Shown: positions 1 through 9,654, numbered from the stretch's first letter. The stretch: DNA of 64,000 nucleotides from Blastobasis lacticolella (GCA_905147135.1 LR990061.1:6486026-6550025); one strand, 5' to 3'. Numbers and translations: made by a program. Notes: generated by a model not told the origin, from the letters alone.

Positions 1-645
1 GGCAAATGCCCAGGAATGGGTGTATTTGGGCTAATATGATGTTAATGATAATATATTATATGATATGATAATATACTCACACGCGTGAAACAGAGACGAC
101 GCGCTACGAAGCCGAACTAGTCGTTATGCATTATTTGTTTCTGACATCTGTACTAAGGGCACTCTAATTTAGTATTCTATTCCTTCATTGACAAAAATTA
201 AAGTCTATAAGATTAAGATTATGAGGACTTATTGACTAGGGAGTCTCAGTCAATATCCAATGTACAGAATACTAGTTTTTGCATGCCGCCCTGTTCACTC
301 ATTGGTGGATCAGTAGATCTACTTTGACTAGGCAATGACATATACTGTCACATATACTACCTAGTAGATACAGTCCCTATACCTAATCACTCTCATGTAA
401 TAGCCAAGTTGTAGGGCTCAAGGAACAGGGAAGGCAGGGATGGTACACCTGTTGCCCGATAATGATAAAGGCTGAAGGGTACGGCGATTTTATATTTTGT
501 ACTCTACGATAGAGCGAATACCTTGCACAATTACGGTTTCAATGTGACAGACACCGAAAAGTAGTAATGTGGTTCCTTCCCTTCCCTTCCCACCCTTCGC
601 GAACGAAACCGTACTAAAAAGGATCATAGACAACATGAAGTTCTT
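1..645. other. Intergenic, no gene seen
   Basis: AT-rich DNA without a supported reading frame. Bases about 75-150 (gaagccgaactag and what follows) resemble 60880-60930 (gaagccgaaactag), so the left edge probably holds the end of a dispersed repeat. A CCTTCCC-rich pyrimidine run lies at 575-595. Nothing else recognised. Confidence 0.5.
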
Positions 646-765
646 AATTAAAGCGGTTTTCAACATGCGGATGACACCCTTGTTATGGTCCATAGGCCAC
701 GATAACTGCTTACCACCAGGAGCGTCGTTTGCTTGTTTGCCACTTGCGTAAAAGGTATAAAAATT
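646..765 (+). repeat. LINE 3'-tail relic (GCGGTGACTGCTTACC family)
   Basis: Contains a diverged form of the motif 'gtccataggc..cgataactgcttacca..aggcaag..gcttgtttgccac' followed by a short A-rich tail. The same block occurs better preserved at 40690-40860 and 53630-53868, where it follows the C-terminal codons of a reverse transcriptase. Here only the untranslated end survives. Confidence 0.55.
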
Positions 766-830
766 AAGCTACTATTTTGGCCAAACAATCTTAGCTTAAA
801 TAATTAATTCTGTCAAACAAATTCTTATAA

Positions 831-1027
831 CTAGTTGGATCTGACGCGACTTCGTTCACGTATACTTACTTTACCCCTACCTAGTTTTTCTTGCTTGCAA
901 ACCTTCCTCTTGAATAACTCTATCTATTGTTGAAAACCGCATTATAATCCGTTGTATAAAAGATCTAAACGTACATAGATTTATAGGGATAGACGGCGGC
1001 AAGCGACTTTGTTTTATACTATGTTTA
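831..1027 (+). repeat. Non-autonomous repeat J, copy 1
   Basis: Begins actagttggatctgacgcga, continues through cttgcttgcaaaccttcctc, attgttgaaaaccgcatt and aaaagatctaaacgtacat, and ends near gttttatactatgt. The same order of blocks recurs at 15177-15545, 26694-26933, 49472-50215, 55310-55500 and 62083-62455. The family has no coding capacity. A Helitron-like or MITE origin is possible, but no terminus is proven. Confidence 0.7.
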
Positions 1028-1765
1028 GATTATTATAACATCTGCGTTTAAAAACCGCCTGTCTGACGGCACCCGCCCCGCCCGCGGCTGGTAGCAATTC
1101 AGATAAAAGCAATCTCCAACAAATTGAACAAAAACCCTGAAAGATCGGCCGATGGGAGAGACGGCTTTTGGGTTCTTATTTGGTTTTTTCAAAGTTATTT
1201 ATAATTATAGTTAATAGGTATAATAAATGTGCCAGAGTAAATAAAACCACTTAATTAAAATAGGTTTTGTTTAATTTAGCCTTTAATTGACATTTATTTA
1301 TCTTATTTTATTCATTATCACAAAATGGTATAAAGGCAAAGCTTAGTAGCTTTATCTACCAGTCTACCCAAAAACTGGTAATAAAAATTATAGGCATTGA
1401 CATTGGATAGTTGCATCCTGTGTAACGGCTAATAAAACAAGTATTATTGATATTTATAAGTATATGAAAATTAAATTCCAAATACGAGTAAAATAATGAG
1501 TTTAGGCTTCCTACGGAAAGTCGGTACAACAGTAATAACAAACAAGCAAAGTATTTTTGATAGGTTTTTATTTACAAAACAGCTTAATCCTAACTTAGAA
1601 TGTAGACACTTTGGCGATCGCTTGAACAGTCAGTATTGCACATGGGGGCGCAATTCAATAAATCAACATAATTAGAATACAATAATAACAAAATAATATC
1701 AATAAGTACTATGTAATACTCTTTGGCAGTCAGTCTAAAATGGCACAATGGAGCTTCCTAAAATT
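1028..1765. other. Downstream flank of the homeobox gene
   Basis: AT-rich, no gene. On the minus strand this holds the 3' UTR of the homeobox gene. A repeat fragment at about 1326-1376 (tataaaggcaaagctta..ctttatctaccagtc) is shared with 52235-52310 and, more diverged, with 7298-7410. Confidence 0.5.
1567..1572 (-). terminator. Candidate poly(A) signal for the homeobox gene
   Basis: Plus-strand TTTATT reads AATAAA on the minus strand, about 195 bp past the homeobox stop codon. The match is only to the hexamer, in AT-rich DNA, so it may be chance. Confidence 0.35.
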
Positions 1766-3399
1766 CTAACAAATATAGTTAACAGGATAATACTTTTTAA
1801 TGTCCGTCTCTCCGTACGTGCATTTCACATCGGACATATTCTCGGTCGTATACAGCCCTTGCATATTCTGCGTAGAGCCTATATTCTCGTCTATAATCAA
1901 AGGTTTATCGCTATAATATTTATCGTAGTTTATACTATCATCGTAGTACATCGTAGAGGTTAACGCTTCGTCCGATTCCGAAGCTCTCACTTCAGTCTTA
2001 TAGCCCTCATAATACTGAACAGGTGACACTTGACTATCGTCCTGGTTCTCCGGTTTGTACAGCTTCCGAACCAGCTTGCTCGGCTTGGCATCTGTCGAGG
2101 TGGTCACTTCGGGCGATTTCAGCCTTTTACTCTTGTACCGTCTGTTTTGGAACCAGATCTTGACCTGGGTGGGCGTTAGGTTGAGAGTCTTAGCCAGGTG
2201 CTCCCTTTCTGGTGCTGTTAGATACCGTTGTGCCTTGAACCTGATCTCCAGAGCGTGGACCTGACTCTGTGAGAAGAGGATCCTGGGCTTCCTCTTGGCG
2301 TTCTTGTCTCGTTTATCCGGCTTCGCGATGCTCGGTGGCGTTTCTGTGAAGGAAATAGGGAGGCGATTAGTTTCTTTGTAATATGTATTGGGATAGGTGT
2401 TGGGGGTCGGGGTTTCTTTATAATTAATTAAAATAAATTGACCAAATCTTTTTATACTCTAAGAAGTAACTTACGAGCAAATAGCACACCAGATTGTAGT
2501 AACTGTCGCCCTTATCAACTACGATTCATGCATTTAGGTTGCAGGCAACAAAAATGCCGAACCGCCGGTGCGTCACTGTTAGGACTAAGTTGAATTGCCT
2601 AATGCCTGTAATTGCGCTGCTTTCTTATCCTTCAAACCGGACTAAATGGCATAATTTGATGAGATTGAATGAGTAGATATCTAAAAGAGTATTGATTTAA
2701 AAACTTACTTATAGATTTACTGGCCACGACGGAAGATTCTGGACTCGCGAACTGAGGAGAGCCGATCAGCTTATCATCTGAACTCTTCTCTAGAACTGGT
2801 GTGACTGGGGTATGTGCTACACCTAACTCAGACATTTCTTCCTTGGCCACTTCCATAGCAGGCCTGTGTGTCGCCACTGCAATATTGCTATACTGTTCAT
2901 AGTTCTGGTGATACAGATTATGGCAGTATGGGTTGTAGTTGTTGTAGTAGTCTTCTAGCTTCTCATGGTAGTAGTCTTGGTTCCAATACGGCTCGACGTT
3001 ATGGATGTTCACCATGCCAGGGTAAGCCTGGCCGATGTAGTCCTGACAGTAAGAGATCTGTTGATGAGAGATATCGCACTCAAAGCCTCTCCTATCCCTC
3101 TCTGTAGGCTTCCAAACCTCGCTTCTCTCGTAGTAGCTAGGCGGCGGAATATTCAAAATGTCTTTTACCGAAAATGGCGTCCCATTGTTCTGTATTTGAG
3201 AGTCCTGGATGTCAGTTTCAGTTTTGATGCGATAATTGTCCTTCTGCTCGACGTAGAGGTTGAAACTCTTCATATCGTGCTTGTCAACACAAACTTCGGC
3301 GAAGTCGTAGAAGTCATTCTTGCAGTCGTTGTAGTTGTGCTTCATATTATTGTTGTTGTACGACGTCGTGATTTCGTTGTGTTGTTCGTAGTTCTCCAT
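1766..3399 (-). CDS. tin: NK4/tinman-type homeobox transcription factor, two coding exons
   Basis: Predicted nuclear DNA-binding regulator; in insects Tinman specifies dorsal mesoderm and heart. Exon 1 is 3399-2709 and exon 2 is 2343-1766. The intron is bounded by GTAAGT and a pyrimidine-rich TTCCTTCACAG acceptor and is in phase 1, giving 422 aa. The start is the first in-frame ATG at 3399 (GAA ATG G, good context); the frame is open further upstream to a TAA but without another ATG. Residues 73-84 carry a TN/eh1-like motif ([12 protein letters not shown]). The homeodomain is residues 247-306, beginning [13 protein letters not shown] and ending [11 protein letters not shown], with Trp48, Asn51 and the NK-class Tyr54. 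KPRxLFSQxQV with NRRYKSKR fits Tinman/Nkx2-5; vnd and scarecrow have NHRYK, and bagpipe differs in helix 1. The flanks are Tyr/Asn-rich and no NK2-specific domain is seen. Bagpipe or another NK paralogue is a less likely reading. Confidence 0.87.
2515..2645 (+). repeat. Repeat T relic inside the homeobox intron
   Basis: The intron (2344-2708) contains a block with 'gccggtgcgtcactg', 'gcctgtaattgcgctg' and 'cttatccttcaaaccgga'. The same words recur in order at 59340-59575, and the last part recurs at 17695-17780. An old transposon tail therefore sits in the only coding intron of the gene. Confidence 0.6.
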
Positions 3400-4384
3400 T
3401 TCACCGCCACTGTCACTCAGTTCATTACTCACTGGATGGCTAATCGTTTTTGGGCGCGAGGCGACTAATTAACTTGTGGTTTTAGAGGCATGCGATGGAA
3501 GACTGATGGTGCCAAGATTGGGGCTCGAAGCCAATCGACGCGACGCGCAGCCTTGGGGGCGGGGCTTTCATACTACCTCTATCTCCCTCCTGTAACACGT
3601 TAGGTGCATATCCTCCGTCTCGCCTGTCGTGTGTTTACTACGGCAGCGTAAATAAATGGATGATTTCACCCGGGTGTCAGATGGGACGGCTCTTTTGTGG
3701 TTAATGGTTCTTTAATTGCCGTTCACCCTAAATTGTTTAGCTGCATTGATTGGGTAAATAGTTGAAAACACAGATGCAATGGTATTTACCTACTGGAAAA
3801 GGAAAGTAGAAAGTGTTTTAGTGTTACTCTACAAGTAAAGACTACGTAAATTATGTTTTTGTTAACTTACGAAGTTATAGCTACTTGGCTTATGTTAATG
3901 CGTGCTAAAAGTTATATCATTCTTCGTCTTCCACTATAGAACTAGACCTAAAACGAAAAATCTACAATATTAAGAAGACTATGCTACAATACTCTACAAT
4001 ATTTATTTTAAACATTAGCACAAACAAAGAATTAAGAATTTAAAGTGTAAAGGACTACCCATATAACAAAATATTCTTTTCTAAAGCGATATTCAAAAAA
4101 GAACGCCAATCAAGACCAAACCTCAAGTGTTTATTTGCTTTGTCAAAAGGTGTTAGAATAACTGTTTACGTTTGTCCATCATCGCATTGCACCGATGGTG
4201 GCTGGGAGTCCGGTTAATTTGTTTGAATGGTTTAGACTTTATGGCACGGAGGCGCTAAATGATTGGTGCTATTGACCTTATAACAAAAAATAGAAAGAAA
4301 AATTATTTATTTAGAAGGGTGTTTAATGTTGAGCAGTGAGCTGTGGGTTCCAATGGTGGTCTCTAATGGTATGTAGGTTTAAGA
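3400..4384. promoter_or_regulatory. Upstream flank of the homeobox gene, probable promoter/enhancer DNA
   Basis: Mostly single-copy DNA immediately 5' of the minus-strand homeobox ATG. A pyrimidine/GC-richer belt at 3530-3620 is a plausible core promoter, but no TATA or initiator can be assigned. A heptamer TCAAGTG, the known core bound by Tinman/NK proteins, lies at 4123-4129, about 720 bp upstream of the ATG. One heptamer is expected by chance in this much DNA. Confidence 0.4.
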
Positions 4385-4612
4385 GCGACATACCGTACGA
4401 TTCGGATGTGGAATGAGCTCCCAGCGACAGTGTTTCCTTTGGACTATGACATGGGATCGTTCAACAGGTATATTAGAGTTCTTCTTAGAGGCGGCAACGC
4501 ATTGGTAGCACCTCTGTTGTTGCTGATGTCCATAGGCGGCGGTGACCACTTTCCATCAGGTGGCCCGCATGCCTGTTTGTCTGCGGTATTACATGAAAAA
4601 ATGTAGGTGGGC
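4385..4612 (+). repeat. LINE 3' end (GGTGACCACTTTCC family) with RT C-terminal codons
   Basis: The first part translates as the end of a non-LTR reverse transcriptase (MWNELPATVFPLDYDMGSF). It is followed by the untranslated block 'ggcaacgcattgg', 'gtccataggcggcggtgacc' and 'actttccatcaggtggcccg', then an A-rich end. Other copies are at 8308-8630, 28576-28680, 34362-34720, 38571-38912 and 50225-50425. The small frame through it is not a host gene. Confidence 0.75.
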
Positions 4613-4702
4613 ACACCTTTACAGGACAAAATACATATTAATATAAATATAATAATAAAACAGGTACTTATAAATTTATTTATCCTTACTAAAATTGCAT
4701 CG

Positions 4703-5003
4703 GAGCGTCGGTGACCGAATGTTTTAGGTATCCGACTCGTAAGCGAGAGCAATAATTGCTTTCTGAGATATGTGAGTTCATTAGTTGAAGACTAACCAAT
4801 GCAAATGGTGAGGCAAAACGTGATGTAACCTGCATGTTCAAGCGACTGCGATCCAATCGGGTCAGGTTCCCCTGTTAACAGGTTCGCGGAGGTCAGATGG
4901 CAATTGCTCCACTGTAATTAGCTGATCGGCTGACCAAATCCTGGAGCATGGTCAATGTGGACCCCGGTCTCTCGTGCGCAAGAACACAACCGTGATATTA
5001 ACG
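4703..5003 (+). repeat. SINE family 1 copy, tRNA-like head present
   Basis: Starts gagcgtcggtgaccgaat..tccgactcgtaagcgaga, a decayed tRNA-like head with A-box region. The shared body follows: ttaacaggttcgcggaggtc, gctccactgtaatta, aaatcctggagcatggtcaa and cacaaccgtgatattaacgc. The B box is largely lost. Best copies are at 30524-30870 and 53272-53624. Confidence 0.8.
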
Positions 5004-5095
5004 CGTAGGTATTTATATATACTTATTTTATAGAATCGTGAATAGGAAGTGGAGCGACTGCCATCTGACTGCCGCGACCCTGTTGATACAGGGAC

Positions 5096-5290
5096 CTGAG
5101 GGCTTAGTGTGAGTTTCGCTTCGTTTTTACTTTACTATCGCGTTTGCGTTAACGTGAAAATTAATATGAAAAAATGTATAGCGCCGCCTAGTGGTACGTA
5201 AATGAAGCTTTTTTCTTCATACTAATTTCGACGTAAACGCAAACGCGATAGTAAAGTAAAATCCAAGCGAAACTCACACTAAGCCCTCAG
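5096..5290. mobile_element. 195-bp foldback MITE D, copy 1
   Basis: Long terminal inverted repeats: left CTGAGGGCTTAGTGTGAGTT, right ends CTCACACTAAGCCCTCAG. Homology of the arms runs about 70 bp through actatcgcgtttgcgtt. The short centre contains tagcgccgcctagtggtacg. A second copy of the same length is at 5579-5773. No coding capacity, so it would need a transposase from elsewhere. Confidence 0.85.
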
Positions 5291-5540
5291 TAGCCGTATT
5301 CACAATGATTCGAAACGTTTCCGAACGATTCGACACGAAACTCGTGAGCGGCGAATCCGTGTCGATCGATTCGAAAACTGTTATTCAGAATCCCGATAGA
5401 TTCCACGGAAACTCTACTCTCTATAACATAAATTTCATCAAAATTAACTGAAACCACATTTTCCTAAGATCTTTTGCAGGGTCCTTTGTCGATTCCGTAT
5501 CCGAATCCGATTTCCGAGCCATTGAGAATACGGCTACTGA
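5287..5540. mobile_element. 254-bp foldback element between the two MITE D copies
   Basis: Starts TCAGTAGCCGTATTCACAATG and ends CATTGAGAATACGGCTACTGA, terminal inverted repeats of about 21 bp with one mismatch. The interior is rich in ATTCGA/TCGATT words. Its first four bases coincide with the last four of MITE D copy 1, so the boundary is shared or one insertion targeted the other's end. Confidence 0.75.
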
Positions 5541-5578
5541 TTCGATTGGATCTTTACACATTCAGTCGCATGAACGTG

Positions 5579-5773
5579 CAGAGGGCCTAGTGTGAGTTCT
5601 GCTTCGATTTTACTTAACTATCGCGTTTGCGTTTACGTGAAAATTAGTATGAAAAAATATATAGCGCCGCCTAGTGGTACGTAAATGAAGTTTTCTTCTT
5701 CATATTAATTTCGACGTAAACGCAAACGCGATAGTTAAGTAAAATCGAAGCGAAACTCACACTAGGCCCTCTG
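5579..5773. mobile_element. 195-bp foldback MITE D, copy 2
   Basis: Left end CAGAGGGCCTAGTGTGAG, right end CTCACACTAGGCCCTCTG. The interior matches copy 1 base for base over most of its length, including tagcgccgcctagtggtacg. Same length and orientation as copy 1. Confidence 0.85.
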
Positions 5774-6127
5774 GTATTATCACTATTTTTTCCCTCACCG
5801 TAAGAGCATCGGTCAGTCTTTAACTAAAGTATATAACTTAGAAAAGATTTACAAAATAAGTAAGTAGATAAAATACATAAAAGCCCAAATTGCTACGGCT
5901 ACCGGAATAACACGTAAAACATTTTATTGGTCCGCCATTTTTTGCCGCGTCCCGTTAAAAAAAGTTACCCAAATCCGAATAGGGTATTAATAGCCTGAAG
6001 TTTACATCTTCCGATTTTGTAAGTCGATACTTTTGGTTTGTTATGAGATTGAATACTCAGGTTTGAGGAGATCATAAAGTTATGGCGTCAGATTACGAGC
6101 TACAAAATTAGACACAAAGGCCTTTTA
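5774..6127. other. Intergenic with SINE 1 fragment
   Basis: Bases 5789-5830 (tccctcaccgtaagagcatcgg) are a minus-strand fragment of SINE family 1. The remainder is AT-rich and unassigned. The TTA at 6125-6127 is the left target-site copy of the next element. Confidence 0.5.
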
Positions 6128-6547
6128 GGCTGCGTCCCCAGTAAGCAAACTGTTTGCCGCCGACTGAGTTAGCGGCGTATCGGTTTAGTATGCCCTTCCA
6201 TATACTTCAAATGGAGTGTTCACAGTTTGCTAGTTTTGCGCTCAATCTACGCAATTTGCAGCGTTACGCGCGCCGACTATCTCAGTGGGCGGCTGACTCA
6301 AATAAAAACCGGTTCCAGTCGGCGGCGAAATAGTTTTAGTTCGCCGGCGTAGCGACTACAGTTTGCCGCAAACTGTTCCTGATATTTGAAGATAACTGAA
6401 GATTCAGTCGGCAGCGGCAGCTCGGAACAGTTTGCTTGCGACGCCCTTCAAATCGATCTGAGTACGCCGCTAAGTCGAATTTTAGTTGGCTACAAATTTG
6501 CGGCTCACTCAGTCGGCGGCGAACAGTTTGCCACTGGGGACGCGGCC
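6128..6547. mobile_element. 420-bp MITE with TTA target-site duplication
   Basis: Left end GGCTGCGTCCCCAGTAAGCA, right end ACTGGGGACGCGGCC. Inverted-repeat arms of about 40 bp both include AAACTGTT and GCCGCCGACTGAGT. Both ends are flanked by TTA (6125-6127 and 6548-6550). The interior repeats CAGTCGGCGGC/GCCGCCGACTG variants several times. A 3-bp TWA duplication is typical of PIF/Harbinger-mobilised elements. No transposase frame is present. Confidence 0.8.
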
Positions 6548-6829
6548 TTATTATAGACGACCTGCACTGCTAGCACAAGCGTGGCCGCGACACAGTTCGT
6601 GCCGCGAGAAAGCGTTTGTATCCTTCTCTCAATACTAAGATTACAGAGATAGTAGTGTAGGCCTGCTGGAAGAAATTTCTTTATAGAAATAAGTTGGCCT
6701 CTTGTGTCTGATATATTATGTACTTAATATACTTTTGAAACAATCTTGTGTACAATAAATGGTTAAATAAATGAATAATAATGTCGCGCCTTTTCTCGTT
6801 TATCGCGTTTAGAGTAGAATTGTGATAGC
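6548..6829 (+). repeat. LINE 3' UTR relic with TAAA-type tail
   Basis: Bases 6655-6777 read gtaggcctgctggaagaaatttct..cttgtgtacaataaatggttaaataaatgaataa. The same sequence is present in reverse at 9655-9780. The pattern (bulky 3' UTR word, AATAAA, short tandem tail) is that of a non-LTR retrotransposon end. Bases 6548-6654 are GC-richer unique DNA. Confidence 0.6.
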
Positions 6830-7069
6830 CATGCTGAGTGGTTCAGTTGGTTAACATCGGTCTGCTCTTGCACTTGGGTTCGATTCCCGGCCGAGCAGAA
6901 ACTGAATTGATGAATTTTAATTTCTGTTACGTGTCTGGGTGTTATATGTATATTAAGTATTTATTTAAAAGTATATAAGTAGTTTATCAGTTATCTAGCA
7001 CCCATAACGCAGGCTTTGCTTACTTTGGGGCTAGATGGCGCTGTGTTAATTTGATCAAATAAAAAAAAT
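6830..7069 (+). repeat. SINE family 2 copy
   Basis: tRNA-like head with a B-box-like ggttcgattcccggcc at 6877-6892. Body follows: aattttaatttctgttacg, tctgggtgttatatg, agcacccataac, gctttgcttactttggggctagatggcgc and an A-rich end. Other copies are at 23440-23690 (+) and 63788-64000 (-). Confidence 0.8.
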
Positions 7070-8105
7070 CATGGTTTCCTAAAAATTATGCCTGGACCCT
7101 TCTAGACCTTCTATCTATCGGATAAAAGTTTCTTTTATAGCAGGTGAGAAGGGTTTTGCCCTAATTTGTGCGCTTGGTAGGTACAGCGGGTAAGATAGGA
7201 AATCTTCACTTCGCAGAGTCTTGACAACAAAATAAAATAAAAAACTTTTATATGCCTAGATAATAAAATGCCACGTTTGATTAAAATAATCTGAAATTTA
7301 TTTATTTATTTATTTATACAGTACAGTAACAGAGATGTACAAAGGCGAGTTTAACTCATTAATTGAGTTTTCTACCAGCAAACCTTGGAGTCATAGGAAC
7401 AGGTTCAACTTAAATGCAGGTACTTAAAGTGTACTTTTAAACTTAGTACGGTATTTAATTAATTTTATAATTTGTAAAAGAACTAAACTTTTATTTCTTG
7501 CCACTATGAATAGTCTCTATGTAACGGTAAATGAATAAAAAATCATCCGTCATTATAGGTATAGAATTCCTAGGAAATGTATGCCTATGTCGCAGGTTTG
7601 CTTCGTTTGATCAAAAACATAAGCTTTTGATCAAGAAAAAAAGACCAATATTTAAAAAAAAACCTAAACTTTAGATTTGCTAGGCTATGAATCTCACTCA
7701 TGATAATTTATGAGTAGTATGAAAAATTAATAACAATCCACATTGATTATATTATTAAACTAAATCAGTATTAAACAAAACCTATATTTTCTCAGATTTA
7801 TGTAAAGAGTAATAATTTTGTATTCTTACGGTTCTTGCCCAAAAGCCTAGATTTTTGATCAAAAGCCCGATTTCATTATAAACCTCTGACATATACATAT
7901 ATTGCCTAAAGTCGACAGGAAATGTGTGTAACAAATTTTAATATATATTTTTGGCCGGAATATCATACAGCTCCTAAACAGGGTTCAAGTCACTGTTTTA
8001 TTTAAAAATTTGTTATAAAATGTCGTTTCGTTACAGAAGCTTAGATTGCGAGGTGCGAAGCGACGAGCATATTAGTTGTTATGAACCGTCGGAAGGTGTT
8101 CATAG
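7070..8105. other. Intergenic, AT-rich
   Basis: No gene. A TTTA tandem run and the LINE-tail words 'aaaggcgagtttaactcatt' and 'ttttctaccagcaaacc' occupy about 7298-7410. Three TTGATCAAA-type palindromic words occur at about 7609, 7626 and 7855. Otherwise unassigned. Confidence 0.5.
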
Positions 8106-8219
8106 GAACTAATCGCACCACTGTAATTACCTGACCTGCCAAATCCTGGATCATGGTCAAGGCGGACCACGGGCCCTCTTGCGCGAGAGCACACCAGGGA
8201 CATTAACACCAAGGTGATA
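8106..8219 (+). repeat. SINE family 1, 5'-truncated
   Basis: Only the body's end remains: accactgtaattacctgacc, aaatcctggatcatggtcaa, gcgcgagagcacacc and gacattaacaccaaggtgat. Head absent. Confidence 0.75.
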
Positions 8220-8307
8220 TTTTATTATTATTCAATATTAAGTAGATAAGGCATAGGTATATGAACTGACGGAATATTTGACCTTAAAATGTTATATCTT
8301 TTTTTAT

Positions 8308-8630
8308 ATATATTTTTTTATGTCATGCGGTAGGCAAACAGGCAAGCGGGCCACCTGATGGAAAGTGGTAACCACTGCCTATAGACATTAGCAACACCAA
8401 GTGTATCGCCAATGCGTTGCCCACCTCTGTAGCACGTTGCTCTGGCAGCAAAACGGGCAAATGCCCCTCCACTGCCAAAGCCACGGTTCCCTAAATCCCC
8501 ACCCCATGGAGCACTGGAGACCTTACTAACCGGCAGAAACACAATACTATTTAAAAGAGTATTGTTTAGCTGCGGTATTCTGTAAGGTGGAGACCTCCCC
8601 AGTCGGGCGGCTCCAATTCGAACAACATAA
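8308..8630 (-). repeat. LINE 3' tail (GGTGACCACTTTCC family)
   Basis: In plus orientation it begins with a T-rich stretch and gtcatgcggtaggcaaacag, then ccacctgatggaaagtgg, caatgcgttgcccacctct, caccccatggagcactggag and cagtcgggcggctccaattc. It is the reverse complement of 38571-38912. Poly(A) lies on the minus strand, as for a retrotransposed copy. Confidence 0.75.
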
Positions 8631-8730
8631 CAACAATTATAACATTGTTTACATTATTATTGAATGAAAATTGTTATTAACTATTGGGATTTAATTTGTA
8701 TGACATGGTTTATTTATTGATTATATGATT

Positions 8731-8779
8731 AAATCGAAATGTTAAACAATTGTAAATTAATTGTTTAACATTTCGATTT
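8731..8779. repeat. Perfect 21-bp-arm hairpin, 7-nt loop
   Basis: Arm 8731-8751 (aaatcgaaatgttaaacaat + t) is exactly complementary to 8759-8779, with loop gtaaatt at 8752-8758. There is no U-run to suggest a terminator and the stem is AT-rich. Similar geometry is seen at 38365-38405 and 55834-55872. Confidence 0.8.
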
Positions 8780-9439
8780 CGTTATGTTGAATTTTCGTTC
8801 TATGAAAAATCGTTTCTAATGAAAAATTTAATATTTATATTTAATTATTTCTTCGCCTCAGCATGTGGATAAAGGATGGGGAAACGATTATAATGAAAAC
8901 GTCTGTAATACCTATCCTTTAGGTATAAATAAATCTTTGAATCTGTGAGCTGCATAGTAAAGAGTATGCCATATCCAATTCTAAATGACAGATTTAGACA
9001 CAGTGCCTTACAAAAGCATCCATTTGGAATCAAAGTAGGTACCTAACACTAGAAAAAAGAAAGGTCAAATCTTCTACGAAGACAAACGTATACAATACAA
9101 GTTTTTGGGGTCGTCCAGAGCCCGCACCTGTTTCGCATCGGGATCGTGGCTCGCAGCTTGAGTCCGACGCAATTCTGTGTTTTGGCGCCAGCCAAGCAGG
9201 CAAGGGCGAGCCTTTATTTGAGCGGATGGGGCTGGAATGTTTTAAGCTACTTTCCACGGTTGTGTTTCGGTGTGAAGGGTAAGGTAGCTAGTATAATAAA
9301 TTATTAATCATGTGTCATCTCAGTCCCTACTGAGACAATGTGATTTTGCATTTTTGTTATGCACTTATTACATTTGGCAAAATTCAGTCGCGTAAATTCA
9401 GAAACACAACGCGTGAGAGTAAATCAAAGGGGAATGCCA
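8780..9439. other. Intergenic, no gene seen
   Basis: AT-rich to 9090. A GC-richer block at 9110-9260 has a 75-codon open frame on the minus strand that matches nothing I know. No repeat family assigned. Confidence 0.4.
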
Positions 9440-9540
9440 TCACCATCCCCACAGCCCATAACAGTCCACTGCAGGACTTTGGGCCTCTCCCACGAAATTG
9501 GAGGTTATTGCCATAATATTTTTCATTTGAGAACTAATAC
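9440..9540. repeat. Repeat S fragment
   Basis: Carries 'acagtccactgcaggact', 'ggcctctcccacgaaa' and 'gaggttattgccataat'. The same words in order occur at 33530-33775, and later parts of the family recur at 18160-18410. A 21-bp direct duplication (actaatacatataattg) follows at 9533-9571. Confidence 0.6.
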
Positions 9541-9654
9541 ATATAATTGTTGGACTAATACATATAATTGCAGCTCTCTCTCGCTTCTCGTAATCTCTAC
9601 ATATATCTCTCCCGTAACTTATATAGCACTCGCACTCAGATATAGGTAATAGTT

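Noticed and set aside
3400..3432. Homeobox protein starting at GTG 3432
   Set aside because: A GTG start is not expected in an animal nuclear gene; the first in-frame ATG at 3399 has a good context.
4406..4606. Small secreted or membrane protein ending in GGDHFPSGGPHACL
   Set aside because: The same peptide arises from every copy of the GGTGACCACTTTCC LINE tail; it is untranslated repeat.
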